Source: Aquatica leii (taxonomy: Eukaryota > Arthropoda > Insecta > Coleoptera > Lampyridae). Taken from it: a stretch of 64,000 nt of DNA. The translations under genes and the position numbers were made by a program. The notes under the pieces were generated by a model. The model saw only the letters and a list, made by a program, of their open reading frames with translations. It was not told where the DNA came from and did not search any database. This document shows positions 45,620-55,620 of the stretch, piece after piece (positions within the stretch are counted from its first letter, which is position 1; every line of letters starts with the position of its first letter). Location: positions 260,583,177 to 260,647,176 of the forward strand of contig CM069432.1 in assembly GCA_035610365.1 (NCBI GenBank). Direction: 5' to 3'.

Positions 45620-47614
45620 CTATTGTCGCAATTCTTCTATGGTATTTGGAAAGTGAGCTAGATGACGCAGTCTTCTGTTCATCATGTCCCAGACATGTTC
45701 TATTCTAGCAGGCCATGGTAGTAAATTTACGTCATTCTCTTCAAAAATTCTCTGTGTGATTACTGCCACATGCGGTGTATCTTGTTGGAAGATAACTTCT
45801 GGACGTCCTTGAGGAAGAGGTAGAAGAACTGGTTCTAAGACGTTGTCGATGTAACATCGAGCATTTAACGTGCCTTCGATAAATGTTATAGGAGAGCGGC
45901 CTCCCCAATAAATGCCGCCCCAAACCATTACACCAGGTGTTAATGTCTTTGTTGTACAAACTGTAAATCGTAGCGTTGTCCTCTAAGTCTCCGCACACGT
46001 GTACGTCCGTCCGAGTGCCATAAACAGAACCTAGACTCAGAAAAAATACTGTTGTTCCATTCATGTAGCCAATGTTGTCTTCTTGGCACAATTGAACTCG
46101 GACTACGTGCTGGTGAGGTGTTAGAGGAATATAAGAGTTTGGTCGATATGATCGCAATCCAAAAGAGCGGATTCGACGATAAACAGTACCCGTAGAGACT
46201 CGTATCCAGTTTATTCCAACTGAACGCGATGGATCCCAAGGGTCTTGAACGGCACTTCTTCTTAACAGACCATTGTTACAAGCTTATAGGTCTTACGAAC
46301 CTTGCACGGCTAACTCACACAGTCGGAGATAGGGGAGGTTCAAATAAATAATATTTAAAGGGCGCCAGATCTTTTATAAGCAAAACTTCTATTTCGATCA
46401 GGACAGAAGGTCCCAGCTTGTAACGAATTTCAGGTTCGTAATCCTTGTTACATTGATGTTCGTGTAACCACAAAAAAAGAGAAAGATATGTTACCATAAA
46501 GGAAAGATAAAATATGCATAACAACTATAATTTAATAACGTAGATTATTAACAACGACATCCAGAGATTTTGTAGTACATTCTAAATACATAAATGCCGA
46601 AATTGTCAACAACACACAATACATAAGTTACACTTAGGGTGTCGATAAACGAAGAAAAATTACATGATAAATAACTATGGTTCACAGCATGCGATATCAC
46701 AGAAATAATTACTGAAAATACCTAAATGGTATTAAAACAACTATTGTAATTTAAAAGTAAGTTAAAACAAGCTAAATTCCGTGAGTGACTTTTTTTGACA
46801 GCGACAAAATAATTACATAAAATTTACCCACAATCCAGTACTTGTCCGAAGAAAACGTTTTCCTCGTTGAGTAGGCCTAAAATATTTATGAATAGCAAAT
46901 CGTGTCAACACAATGACTCACGAAAGTAGAAATCTACAAAATTGTTAATACTAAAAGAAATTAGATATAAGAACCCGCAATCGACTGACTGACTTCGTTT
47001 GTAGTTTGAACAAAATACTAATCGTTTCGCGAAGGTATTAATCCCTCGTCGATCGATAATGCATCGAAGCATGTAGCCAAAAACGTACCTAGACGTGCTA
47101 TCAAATTAATAAGGGAATTACCAAAGAATTTTAAAAAAATCTAATAGGAAAAGCTCACCTTGTGATAAATAACCTACTTGAAATGCGTTCTCAAATTAGA
47201 ATTTTATATTCATTAATGCTGATTTTGTAAGATTCAGAATCATTAATCACAAGCATGATTTCAAGTAGTTAACGGTTTAACGATTTGACATGAAATGAAA
47301 GAAAACTACAATCGGCAGAGGGCGTCAAAAACAGAAATCTAACTTGAATGTAATGAATGTACAAGGCACTACATCAGAAATTAATGCACGTAACACCATC
47401 TTCTCGTTCATGCGTGACTCTGGGTCGTCCAGTACCTCTACGTCGTGTTTGCAACTGTTCCATCCTCGACATGTTCTGAATATTTTTGAAAGAGTACGTC
47501 CTAATCTTCGTCAATTTCACGACATCCCAACCCAGCTTCCTGCATACCAATAATTCGCTCTCTCTCAAAAGGCGTTAATTGTTGAAAATTAGCTGGTCTG
47601 CGAACTCGTGGCAT
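45620..47614 (-). pseudogene. Tc1-like transposase, split by LTR A and lacking part of the DDE motif
   Basis: The N-terminus starts at the ATG 47614-47612: 'MPRVRRPANFQQLTPFERER' then 'IIGMQEAGLGCREI', a typical helix-turn-helix beginning, with an early stop and frameshift. At 47460-47400 it reads 'NTTRRGTGRPRVT', the GRPR hinge. After the LTR, 46260 downwards gives 'RSAVQDPWDPSRSVGINWIR', 'VSTGTVYRRIRSFGLRSYRP', 'LCQEDNIGYMNGT', then in another frame 'VMVWGGIYWGG' (45928 region) and 'VIFQQDTPHVAVITQRIFEE'. The third catalytic region reads 'LPWPARIEHVWDMMNRRLRH': the family's SPDLSP stretch is missing, about 7 codons deleted in frame next to the last acidic residue. Ends at the stop 45620-45622. 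Confidence 0.8.
46274..47395 (+). mobile_element. Solo LTR, family A copy 3
   Basis: 1,122 bp, TGTTACAAGC to GCACGTAACA, with a perfect CCAT duplication at 46270-46273 and 47396-47399. Inserted inside the Tc1-like transposase frame. Confidence 0.88.
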
Positions 47615-48010
47615 TCTGACACTTACAAACAATGACAATTGATGGCTTGATCTAAAAAAATATGGAAAACTACAACGATAATGGTTTAGAAATAAAAGTA
47701 AAAGAAGCGTGGAGGTGTTGATTTTTCAGTTTTTTCATTTGAAACCCAGTGTATTAATATCACAGCTATAGTATCAATGTAGGGCTTTTCGTTTAGGCAA
47801 CCCACTATACAACACATTATATTCAATTGCTAACAAATGTTATAAGTAAATACTTTTAATTCAAATATAAATAATTACTCGATAAAACTACTTCGTCTAC
47901 TATGCAGTCGCGATACAAGTCGACAATCGACAATGATAAAAATAAATAGAAAAAATAAACTTACCAAACTGACACTTCTTCGTCAATTGTAGTGACTTCC
48001 ACTACTCATA

Positions 48011-48616
48011 TTTATTTGATTTAAAACTGAAACTATGCGAAGTATATAAGCTTATGTACGGCGGTGAATGTTATGTTGCCTTTGGCTATGATTGCGTTCA
48101 AGTGATCGAAGGAATTTGACGAATGTCGCGTCAACGTACTCAATTACAATACATAAGGTTACAGATGGTATAAAGTTTGCGACTGTAATCAGTATGATCT
48201 AACGCTATTATATAAAACAAGTTAAATTCGGTGAAGGCTTAATGAATACAATTACACAAAACAAAATTCTACGTTACAAAAAAAGTAGTATGTACAAGGC
48301 TTACACAAGTGAAGTAATAAATGTAAATGCAAGAAGATGCTATACCAAATAATGTGCATACAGAAATTTAATGAAGTAATACGACACTAATATAGGTGTG
48401 AGTTCTCTCGTGCCTTCCGATTATGTTAAACTCTACAGGTTACATGCATAGCATGCATCCTCGAAACTCGCTAAAAAAAGATAAGGCGACGACGGCATCT
48501 TTGAGAATTGTTTTACTACCTGGGAACGTCGCGTAATTAACCCAAAAGGCCGAATTCGACTTGGAATTCGACAGAAAGAAAACTACTTACATGTTTTAAA
48601 ATAACGATTCTGAATA
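48011..48616. other. AT-rich DNA, no recognised gene
   Basis: May include more of the LTR B element's internal sequence. Nothing diagnostic. Confidence 0.35.
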
Positions 48617-48839
48617 CAGTAGAAGCCCTCTTGTCTGCCATCGGCTAGTTCTCCGTTCCGATTGATCCGATCAAAAGTAAAGTTTTACGATAGTGTTTTT
48701 CTGTGTTCGTTGCAGTATTTGTTTTACATTTAAACTTAAACTTAAAAAAATGTGAACTGGTCATGTTAAATACAGTTTGGTATAGATTTCGTGTAGTATG
48801 AGTTTTGTTCCGCGCGTAAATGTCATTCTCTCGTATTAT

Positions 48840-49200
48840 CACACTATGAATGAGATGAACAACCCAATATCTAAAAATACCACACCAGTTACCCCAAACA
48901 AAATAGCACACTTTTTAAACTGAAACATGTCCCTGCTTCCTGGAAAGTTTTGGAAGCGATCATGCTACCAAAGTCAGATAAACAACCCAAAAATGTCAAA
49001 TCTTATAGGCCGATATAATTACTGCAGATAACCTCAAACTTTTTGAGAAACTGTTGCCCAAGAGGCTCTCTATTTGTTATGCTATGTTGTTATATACTAA
49101 CGATATATCAGATCTAGAAGAAACCACAGTGGCTACGTCTGCAGATAAAGGTAAATTATTTCACGTCATCTATAATTATGATCCAGTTGAATGCGAGGAA
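48840..49200 (+). pseudogene. Jockey-type LINE RT fragment (plus)
   Basis: The forward reading gives 'KHVPASWKVLEAIMLPKSDK', 'QPKNVKSYRPI', and after a deletion 'LYTNDISDLEETTVATSADK'. These are RT block 1 ('SWK.A.I..I.KPGK...SYRPISLL') and the active-site block, with FADD changed to SADK. The flanking nucleotides are nearly the reverse of 52690-52880, so both are copies of one Jockey family; the region between the two blocks is deleted here. Confidence 0.72.
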
Positions 49201-49859
49201 CCGACGACTTAAAGTCCGACAACAATCATAATATACTTGTTTTTAGAGCGGTCTACTGATCTATTGATCTAAACGTGGTTAACGCACGTTTTTGGCTGGA
49301 AACCACTAAAGGTTATATAAATTTGCTTCTTATCGGCACATGTGTATTTGAAACTAGTCGTTAGGTAAGAATATATTATGTAAATTCAACGTTTATTAAA
49401 ATTCCTCTTTTAGATGTAGGTACTCACTCAAGAATTTATCTGCATTACGGCTATTCACACACAAATTTTCTACTAAAATTTCATATAACCTCACTTACGT
49501 ACTGTCTATAATCACCTTCTTGAATTTATAACCGTACAGTGGCGTGCTAGTTTATAAAATTACTTAATTATCTTAATACATGTTAAACTATTTTCTGTGA
49601 TAATAAAATTGTTATATTGTTATTTCTTTGTGTTTTGTGTATCTAGGTTTTCTCTTCCTAAACTGTCATTAGTTGTTATAGTTTTATCAGGTGCGTGGGA
49701 GGTACTTGCTACTGACTGTTAGTTCCGGACAGTTATCGCTAATAGCAGTAACTTGGCGCCTGTAAATAATTTTCTCTAACTTAGAACCCCGCCACTGTTC
49801 AACTTTTAGCGGGTATATCCTTTACTTTGTCTACCTCCACGTAACATAATATCGTTGGA
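49201..49859. other. Unassigned DNA between the Jockey fragment and LTR B
   Basis: No coding similarity seen. Confidence 0.35.
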
Positions 49860-50385
49860 TAAACTGGTATTATATATCTATTTGTTACACTTTCAGCAAT
49901 TTTAAGAGATTGTTTTGGATGTGCCACTAGCTAATCGTATGTAAGGAAGAACTTTAAATAATCTATTTTTATTATCTAATAATTTGTGTTGAACGTAAAT
50001 CCGATCGATCTAGATATATATGTTGTCACCAGATTTGCTTGTGTACTTACCTGTTAAAATTATCACGGGTGGGCTTTGCTTCTGACTACGTAATCACTAG
50101 ATTTGCATTGATTGCATTTTTATTTTTTGTTATTTTATGAAATTATATTCTCGTACTTTAATAGTAATAACTCCTATACCTACGAACAATTAGTTATTGT
50201 ATACTTTGTAGTACTGATTGTTGTTTTCATTCTTTTTTTTATGTTGCCATTGCAACAAATATATTCGTTATTATAAGTGTGTTATTCGATTTGTTTACAT
50301 TCAGTGTTTGTTAGATGTAAACGAGCATCTGTAGTGTATATTTCTCCCGTTTTGGCGCTTTTTTAATTACTTTACCGCCTACTGC
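49860..50385 (+). repeat. LTR family B, plus copy (empty-site reference)
   Basis: Aligns with the reverse of 61427-63120: GAACGTAAATMCGA, ATATATATGTTGTCAC, CCTGTTAAAATTATYAC, GTACTGATTGTTG, and GCAACAAATATATTC. At 50208-50215 the copy is uninterrupted where the 61-kb copy holds LTR A copy 5. Its 3' end is truncated near 50385, before GTAACA. Confidence 0.65.
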
Positions 50386-50399
50386 GAACGTGATTTCGC

Positions 50400-51400
50400 C
50401 AAGAAAGAAGGAAAGGAACTCAGGTATCTGTACCAATTTTAAAAGAAAGGGCAATAGGTTTGCACAAAAAGTCGGAGTCAGTTGGATTGATTGCTGAAAT
50501 ATCCGCGATGACGTCCGGTTTATTTCAATTTCTGATAAAAAAACTATCTATTGATGCCAAAGCGGCTAAGGAGTTTTTTTTTGAAGTTCTCGAAGAAAAT
50601 CAATTGTTACCTTGCCAAGTCTATAACATAGACGAGACAGGCCTAAAACTAAAAATTCTGCGCGAAAACTCCCGCTGCATCAAATGAAACCGTGACAGAA
50701 ATGAAACTTATAAAAGACATCCGTTCAGTGCAACGCACACATAAGAAGGTTATCTTGTTTGTTATTGGCAAATCTAAGAAGAAGAAAAATCTGCTTGGAT
50801 GGATTGCAAACTTTTCAAATCATGGTTTTTTGACGAGTTAGTTCCATTTGTTGAAAAAACGCCCTGCTCCGTGCTTTACTGTTGTATAATGTACCATGAC
50901 ATTTATCTTACTAGGATTTAGTGAAAGAAGGCATAAAAACTATCTCCGAAGAATACTGTAACATATTTGAAGCTATGGTATTCCTCAACATCAAAGATGG
51001 TATCTACACGAGACTGAGTCATGGTAGGAACAGAAACCTGACACGAAAATCTTGGCGTAAGCTTTGGCTAAAAGTTATGACTAGATCGAAGACTAGCAAA
51101 ACAACCAAACGCAAGAAATCATTAAATATCCACAAACTCTAAAAGCCAATGCCTCTGCCAGTGAAATTGAGGAGTGGATAGCCTAATGTGATAAAAAATT
51201 AAAACCAGTGAAAAACTCAATGACGACCAGATTATTGGGGAAGACTTGGACGGCGATGATGACAAACCCTACTTGGATTTCACACACCGACGTCAAGAAC
51301 GCTTTTGACATTGCCCTTTATTACTTGGAACAGAACTGAACTTTAACACTCAAGGACATTTTGAAAATCAAAAAATGGGGAAACACTTCCACTAAATGCA
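50400..51400 (+). pseudogene. pogo/Tigger-like (DDE superfamily) transposase relic
   Basis: Forward fragments appear in family order. 'IGLHKKSESVGLI' is near 50455. 'LSIDAKAAKEFFFEVLEENQ' then 'LLPCQVYNIDETGLKLKIL' are at 50545-50660, the 'YNIDETGL' motif carrying the first catalytic aspartate. 'WFFDELVPFVEKTP' is near 50820-50865. 'YLKLWYSSTSKM...' and 'SWRKLWLKVM' lie at 50960-51080, the pattern 'IKD.I...A.AW......T...SWRKLWP'. The C-terminal acidic segment 'DVKNAFDIALYYLEQN' is near 51290-51335. The second and third catalytic acids are lost and frames shift repeatedly. Homologous to CENP-B/Jerky-type transposases. Confidence 0.78.
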
Positions 51401-51740
51401 AAATTTATAATTATTTTTTTCTTATAGGCTATTATATGTACAGTAAATATATACAGTGTTGCTTTTTTCCAATAATAATAATGAAAGTATATGTGCGGTT
51501 TATTTTTTTACTGTAAATAACGTCTTTTTATATGACGTGTATTGCGTTATTGACTTTTTTCTAATAATCAAACTTTTTTCCGTTCCGATTATACCCTCAG
51601 TTCCAAAGGTGACGGATTAGAGAGGTTGTACTGTACGTGTGCAGTACCGAAATGAGAGTCTGACTACAGCGTGTCTGGCTTTGTGTCAGTTTATCTTCAA
51701 TGACGTGAAATGACCACCTGCATAACGTTACCGTTTTGAC

Positions 51741-51830
51741 TAAATTTACTTCGGAGATGGTCGTAGATGGTAGTACCCAACTTTGCCTGGTGACTTGGTG
51801 CCACTTGTCCTTGGGAGTAGAGAAACAAAG
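51741..51830 (-). repeat. LTR-like repeat, family F copy 3 (reversed)
   Basis: TCGGAGATGGTCGTAGATGG at 51750-51769 is the reverse of the block at 17545 and 28550. The following CCCAACTTTGCCTGGTGACT and GTGGCAC/CACTTGTCCTT match the reversed family F order. Overlapped by a forward open frame at 51736-51966 with no recognisable product. Confidence 0.45.
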
Positions 51831-51936
51831 AAAAAAAGTTTGTGCTAAGGAAAGGTACTCAAACACAACTGTGTATGGAGAGATAAAACAACAGAACGTT
51901 ATAGCAAAAATTCAAACGTGTTTGATGGCAGAGCCA

Positions 51937-52379
51937 TCTCATAGTGTAATTTTACTATGTATCTAAAGTTTACTATAAATAGCTATCAACGGCGGTAAAC
52001 ACGTTGAATTAGTTTAACACCCGCGAAATTCAAAATCAGCTTTGAATAATTTGTCGGGATAAAACCACAACGTAAAAAGACATTGGGGGTAAGCAATGTG
52101 AATGCAATTGTGCAAACGCCACCAGAGTGAACTACTAGGCGGCCGTTTCGCCCTTTTGGGGCTCATCAGCAGTAGGAGATACACTCTAATGTAGTTCCCA
52201 CAATTGCATTGACGCCCCTTATAGCTTATATTTAAGTATGACTAAGTCTCATAGTGTAATTTTGCTATGTATTTAAAGTTTACTATAAATAGCTATAAAC
52301 GGCGGTAAACACGTTGAATTAGTTTAACACCCGCGAAATTCAAAATCAGCTTTGAATAATTCGTCGGGATAAAACCACA
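51937..52379. repeat. Partial tandem repeat, 310-bp period, retrozyme-like
   Basis: 51937-52069 and 52247-52379 are direct repeats of 133 bp (both TCTCATAGTGTAATTTT to ATAAAACCACA) with four differences, offset by exactly 310 bp. The 177 bp between them carries a hammerhead ribozyme on the minus strand. One full unit plus part of a second, with a type I hammerhead, is the organisation known for animal retrozymes and for Penelope pseudo-LTRs. No coding capacity. It lies between the pogo relic and a Jockey relic. Confidence 0.72.
52101..52210 (-). ncRNA. Hammerhead ribozyme, type I (predicted)
   Basis: On the minus strand CTGATGA (52169-52163) is followed by stem II GCCC/GGGC (52162-52159 with 52153-52150) closed by a 5-nt loop, then GAAA (52149-52146). 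Stem III starts with the last A of GAAA and pairs 52146-52138 with 52123-52116 (ACG, one bulged G, CCGCC with GGTGGCGT), leaving a 14-nt loop. The unpaired cleavage-site base is U (52115). The distal part of stem I is a perfect 12-bp pairing of 52210-52199 (AATGCAATTGTG) with 52112-52101. Between stem I strands a side hairpin is possible (GGA/TCC and TACA/TGTA, 52198-52175). All conserved core bases are present. The proximal stem I pairing is weak (two G-U pairs), the main doubt. Confidence 0.75.
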
Positions 52380-53525
52380 TTGTCATTGAGAACATCCCAC
52401 TCTTATCTCTTTCAAATCTGAATTATCTCTACGAATTGCTTTGGCAGTATTTTGTTTAATCTATGTATCAAGCTTTCATGCCAAACTTTATCGAAGGCGT
52501 GAACGAAGTCTAGGAAGACTGCAGAGTAGACTTGTTTTTTTTTCTAAAGCACGTTCGATGTCAGTTATTCTATGCACCTGGTCTATTGTCGAGTACTTTG
52601 GCCTGAATACAAATTGATAATCTGGGATTAGGCAATTACTGTCTATTATTGGCTGTAGCCTCTTGAGCTACAGTTTCTCAAAGCATTTGAGGTTATTTGC
52701 AGTAATTATATCGGCCTATAGGATTTGACATTTTTGGGTTGTTTACCTGGTTTTGCTAGCACTACCAAAACTTTCCAGGAAGCAGGGACATGTTTCAGTT
52801 TGAAACATGCGTTACTTTTCTTGGGGTAACTGGTGTGGTATTTTTAGATATTGGGTTGTTCATCTCATTCATAGTATGATTTATCTGTCCGTAGTTGGGA
52901 GTGAATATCTCAGCCAAATGTTGGGCAAACAAGTCAGTTTTTTGCTTGTTGTTTCTGGCCCATGGTTCATCGTTGTTTCTAATAGGAGGATTTCACATGC
53001 TGTCAATCTTTTAGATATGATCTTATAGATTCTTTAGGCTTTTGTGTTTTTCTTCTCATCTGCTGAGTCTTGTTATTAAGTATGGTTTTGTCTGCGTAAT
53101 CCGTCGACTGCTGCCATCTTCTTCAAGTTTTTCGTTTTTCTCTAACAAGTTTCTGATCTTGGCTGGATAATTTTCACCTTTGGTTATGTGTGTTATCTCT
53201 TTAGTGTTGTTATATGCCGCAGTTTGGATAAGACCTTTCACTTAGTTTCAAGATGACTGCTGAGTCATCAGAGTCCATATCAAAGTTTCCTTCTACTTCT
53301 ATAAATTTAGGCGCTACTTTTCTAGAGATGAAGAGATCGAGTAAATCTGGAATTTTATCAGAATCAATGGGCCAGTACGTTGGCTTGCGTGTCCAATGAT
53401 AGTTGAAGTTTAGTTCCTGTACTGCTGTTCTAAGTTCCTTACGTTTGGTCGTAGTTAACCTAGATTCCCAGTCTATATGTTTCAAGTTGATGTCTCCTCC
53501 AACAATGAATTTAATAACGACCAAT
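52380..53525 (-). pseudogene. Jockey-type LINE relic (endonuclease and RT start)
   Basis: The minus frame 53524-53210 is an endonuclease C-terminal half: 'FIVGGDINLKHIDWESRL', 'KPTYWPIDSDKIPDLLDLFI' and 'DSDDSAVIL', where families have 'GGD.N.KH..WG.R', 'PT.WP...N..PD..D' and 'SDH..V'. Then 53241-53056 is the linker ('YPAKIRNLLEKNEKL'). The RT begins at 52800: 'FKLKHVPASWKVLVVLAKPG', 'KQPKNVKSYRPI', and near 52560-52500 'YSAVFLDFVHAFDKVWHESL', containing the first catalytic aspartate. The RT active site and the rest are missing, as the sequence ends at the hammerhead repeat at 52379. Catalytic histidine SDH is SDD. Many stops. Confidence 0.8.
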
Positions 53526-55374
53526 ATACCTAGTCTTAAAATTTAAGATCTGTTGATTATGGATGTTTGATAATAACAAATTATTTACGCATAATCTACC
53601 GATAATTTTTAAAGCCCTAAAATTCTAGGTATTTTAAACCTGTCAGAACTTTAGCGTCACAATACTACTGTTCTATTACTCTACTCAGTGTTTGTTATAA
53701 CATTTTGGAACGATTTATCTACAGTCGATTGATTCAATTCACATTCCACCTCTAGAGTACACCGGATTTCGATCCCAACGGAAGCTGCTTTGACGATTGA
53801 CATTGAAAACCGTTTTCAAAAGAATCAGCAGTAGAAATTTGTGCCTAGATCAAAAGTACACACATCGACCTCATCGTCTAGACGTTCATCATGGATCAGC
53901 AAAAAAATGAAAAATTAAACAACAATGAAACGAAAATGATTGAGAGTTGAGAATAAGTAGCTTGTGGAAGATCCATCAACTAAGAAAAAAAGCTTAAGGA
54001 AAACACTAAAATTTGATATCGTAGAGAACCTAAGCTACAGTTAGGGAGCTTTAAAATAGACTATAAACCACATCATTACACAATGTCTATTAACATGATT
54101 TTAGACGACACTCCCAGCTTCACTTTTTTTTGGCTTGGATATTTGACATTTTCTAATTTCGACGTTTGTTGCTTTCCTAAGGTTGACTTTTTGTTTTTTC
54201 ACAAAATATTGTCAGTTTAGATATACATATTTGCTACTTCTTTGATATACTTACAAAATTTATATAACTGCATATTTTGATAGTAACGGTTTATTACTTT
54301 CACATTTCTTTTGAAATGTTAACTTTAATTATAACCGAATGCTCTTCATGCACATTTCAAATTTAACACCCAAAAGTTATATATAATTTCAACTTTTTGT
54401 GTAATCGTTAACTTTATGTCTATTTTACACGTAATTATAAAGTTTAATAGATGTTGAACTTGTTAATTTTACGATTACATTACATAATAATGGCAACGAA
54501 AATTCACTAGGGTAATACGGTACTATTTTTTTCTGAATGTTGGTCATTAGGTAATCCAGTTTAAGAAGACAAAGCTTTTATTTCGAATTGGTAAAAAAAA
54601 ACAAATAAATATTAATTTGTTCGCATAAAATTTGTAATCCTGAAATTGGATACTACAGACATTGATGAATTAATTAACGTTACCCTTTCACACGTAATCT
54701 ACGGTTTTCGACAAAATCTCATTATTCTTTCTCTTTTTTGTCGACGAAAATACGCAATGACGTTGAAAATGTCTGGCTACACTTTACAGATTACTCTAAA
54801 CATTAATAAAACAAAAACCCACTAACTTTATAATTATAATACTAAAGTTTTATGAAAATTTACGTTGTGAATATAGCAGTAATTTTATACGAGAATTGTT
54901 TTGATGTTTTGAAAAGCACATATTTCAGATGTGGAATTTATAAATAATAGATAGCTTACCTTGTTTCTGTATTGACAAGATGAGGATTAGTAGTTATTTT
55001 ATGGGTACAGTTTTATAAATATGTTAGAATAATTTATGTGGTGTATATCAGAATTTTGTTGTTGTAGCATCGGTTAAACTGATTCTTTTTGGTTGCTGGT
55101 ATAAAAAGGCGTTAATGTTATTCGTCTGGAAATATTTTTACTTAATACGAAATTGCTTTTGAATATTTGCAAATTCTTATCCTAGGCTTAAATCCGAGTA
55201 ATTAACTTTTTGTAATCACTTGTCTACATTGTTTTATAAAATAAGTTAAACATTGTTCGTATTTCAATTTTTAAATATTCGTAGTAATTTTGACTTTGAT
55301 AAATGCTCAAACGTGTTGCAAATTAATAGCTGATATCTACTATATTTATAAGTTGCTCTCTAGATGAACAAAGA
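53526..55374. other. AT-rich DNA without a recognised gene
   Basis: No domain or terminal repeat found. 53880-54060 has no sustained frame. Confidence 0.4.
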
Positions 55375-55620
55375 TTTATATTCATTGTGGTAGGTGACCT
55401 TAATGTATTAAACACCCAGTGGGGATCTAGATTAATAACAGCGGCAGTTAAAGATCTTTGGAGAAACGATTAAACTATGAAATACTATTGGTAAACCAAC
55501 ATATTGGCTAACAAAATTGATAAATTAATAAACTTTTTCGTTGTCAGAAATATTTCTGTTGTTGAAGAAGCATGGGACGCGAGCTCAGATCACTATCTGA
55601 ATCATTAATTCAAAAAGAAC
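55375..55620 (+). pseudogene. Jockey-type LINE endonuclease fragment (plus)
   Basis: Forward reading: 'FIVVGDLNVLNTQWGSRLIT', then 'LLVNQHIG', 'LINFFVVRNISVVEEAWDAS' and 'SDHYL'. This matches the endonuclease motifs 'GDFN.KH..WGSR' and 'SDH', with frameshifts. The RT part of possibly the same copy appears at 58134-59175; LTR A copy 4 and other DNA lie between. Confidence 0.7.

Larger units (their letters stand above)
45369..47751 (-). mobile_element. Tc1-like transposon relic carrying a solo LTR
   Basis: Ends CACTGGGTTT and AAACCCAGTG with TA on each side (45367-45368, 47752-47753). Contains a degenerate transposase, itself split by LTR A copy 3 at 46274-47395. Without that insertion the element would be about 1.26 kb, a normal Tc1 size. 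Confidence 0.82.
45102..48010 (-). repeat. LTR family B copy interrupted by a Tc1-like element
   Basis: Left part 45102-45366 starts TGTTACGAATATTGCTGGCG with the CTAACTCAGTTG block. The right part from 47754 resumes with AATATCACAGCTATAG and GTTTAGGCAACCCACTA. Both parts match the uninterrupted minus-strand copy at 25502-25990. The break point coincides with TA dinucleotides flanking the transposon at 45369-47751. Confidence 0.65.
48617..51633 (+). mobile_element. pogo/Tigger-like transposon, interrupted
   Basis: Left end CAGTAGAAGCCCTCTTG (48617, preceded by TA) and right end, reversed, CAGTACAACCTCTCTAATCC (51633, followed by TA) are recognisably a pair, and their form matches Tigger-type ends. 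A pogo-family transposase relic lies at 50.4-51.4 kb. The 1.7 kb before it includes a Jockey RT fragment (48840-49200) and an LTR B copy (49860-50385), which probably split the element. Confidence 0.55.

Noticed and set aside
45741-46239. Overlapping minus-strand frames of 138 and 99 residues as separate genes
   Set aside because: They are different frames of the same degenerate Tc1-like transposase.
51937-52379. The 133-bp direct repeats as a very long target-site duplication around a 177-bp insertion
   Set aside because: No known transposition makes duplications of this size; a 310-bp tandem unit explains the structure more simply, though a segmental duplication cannot be excluded.
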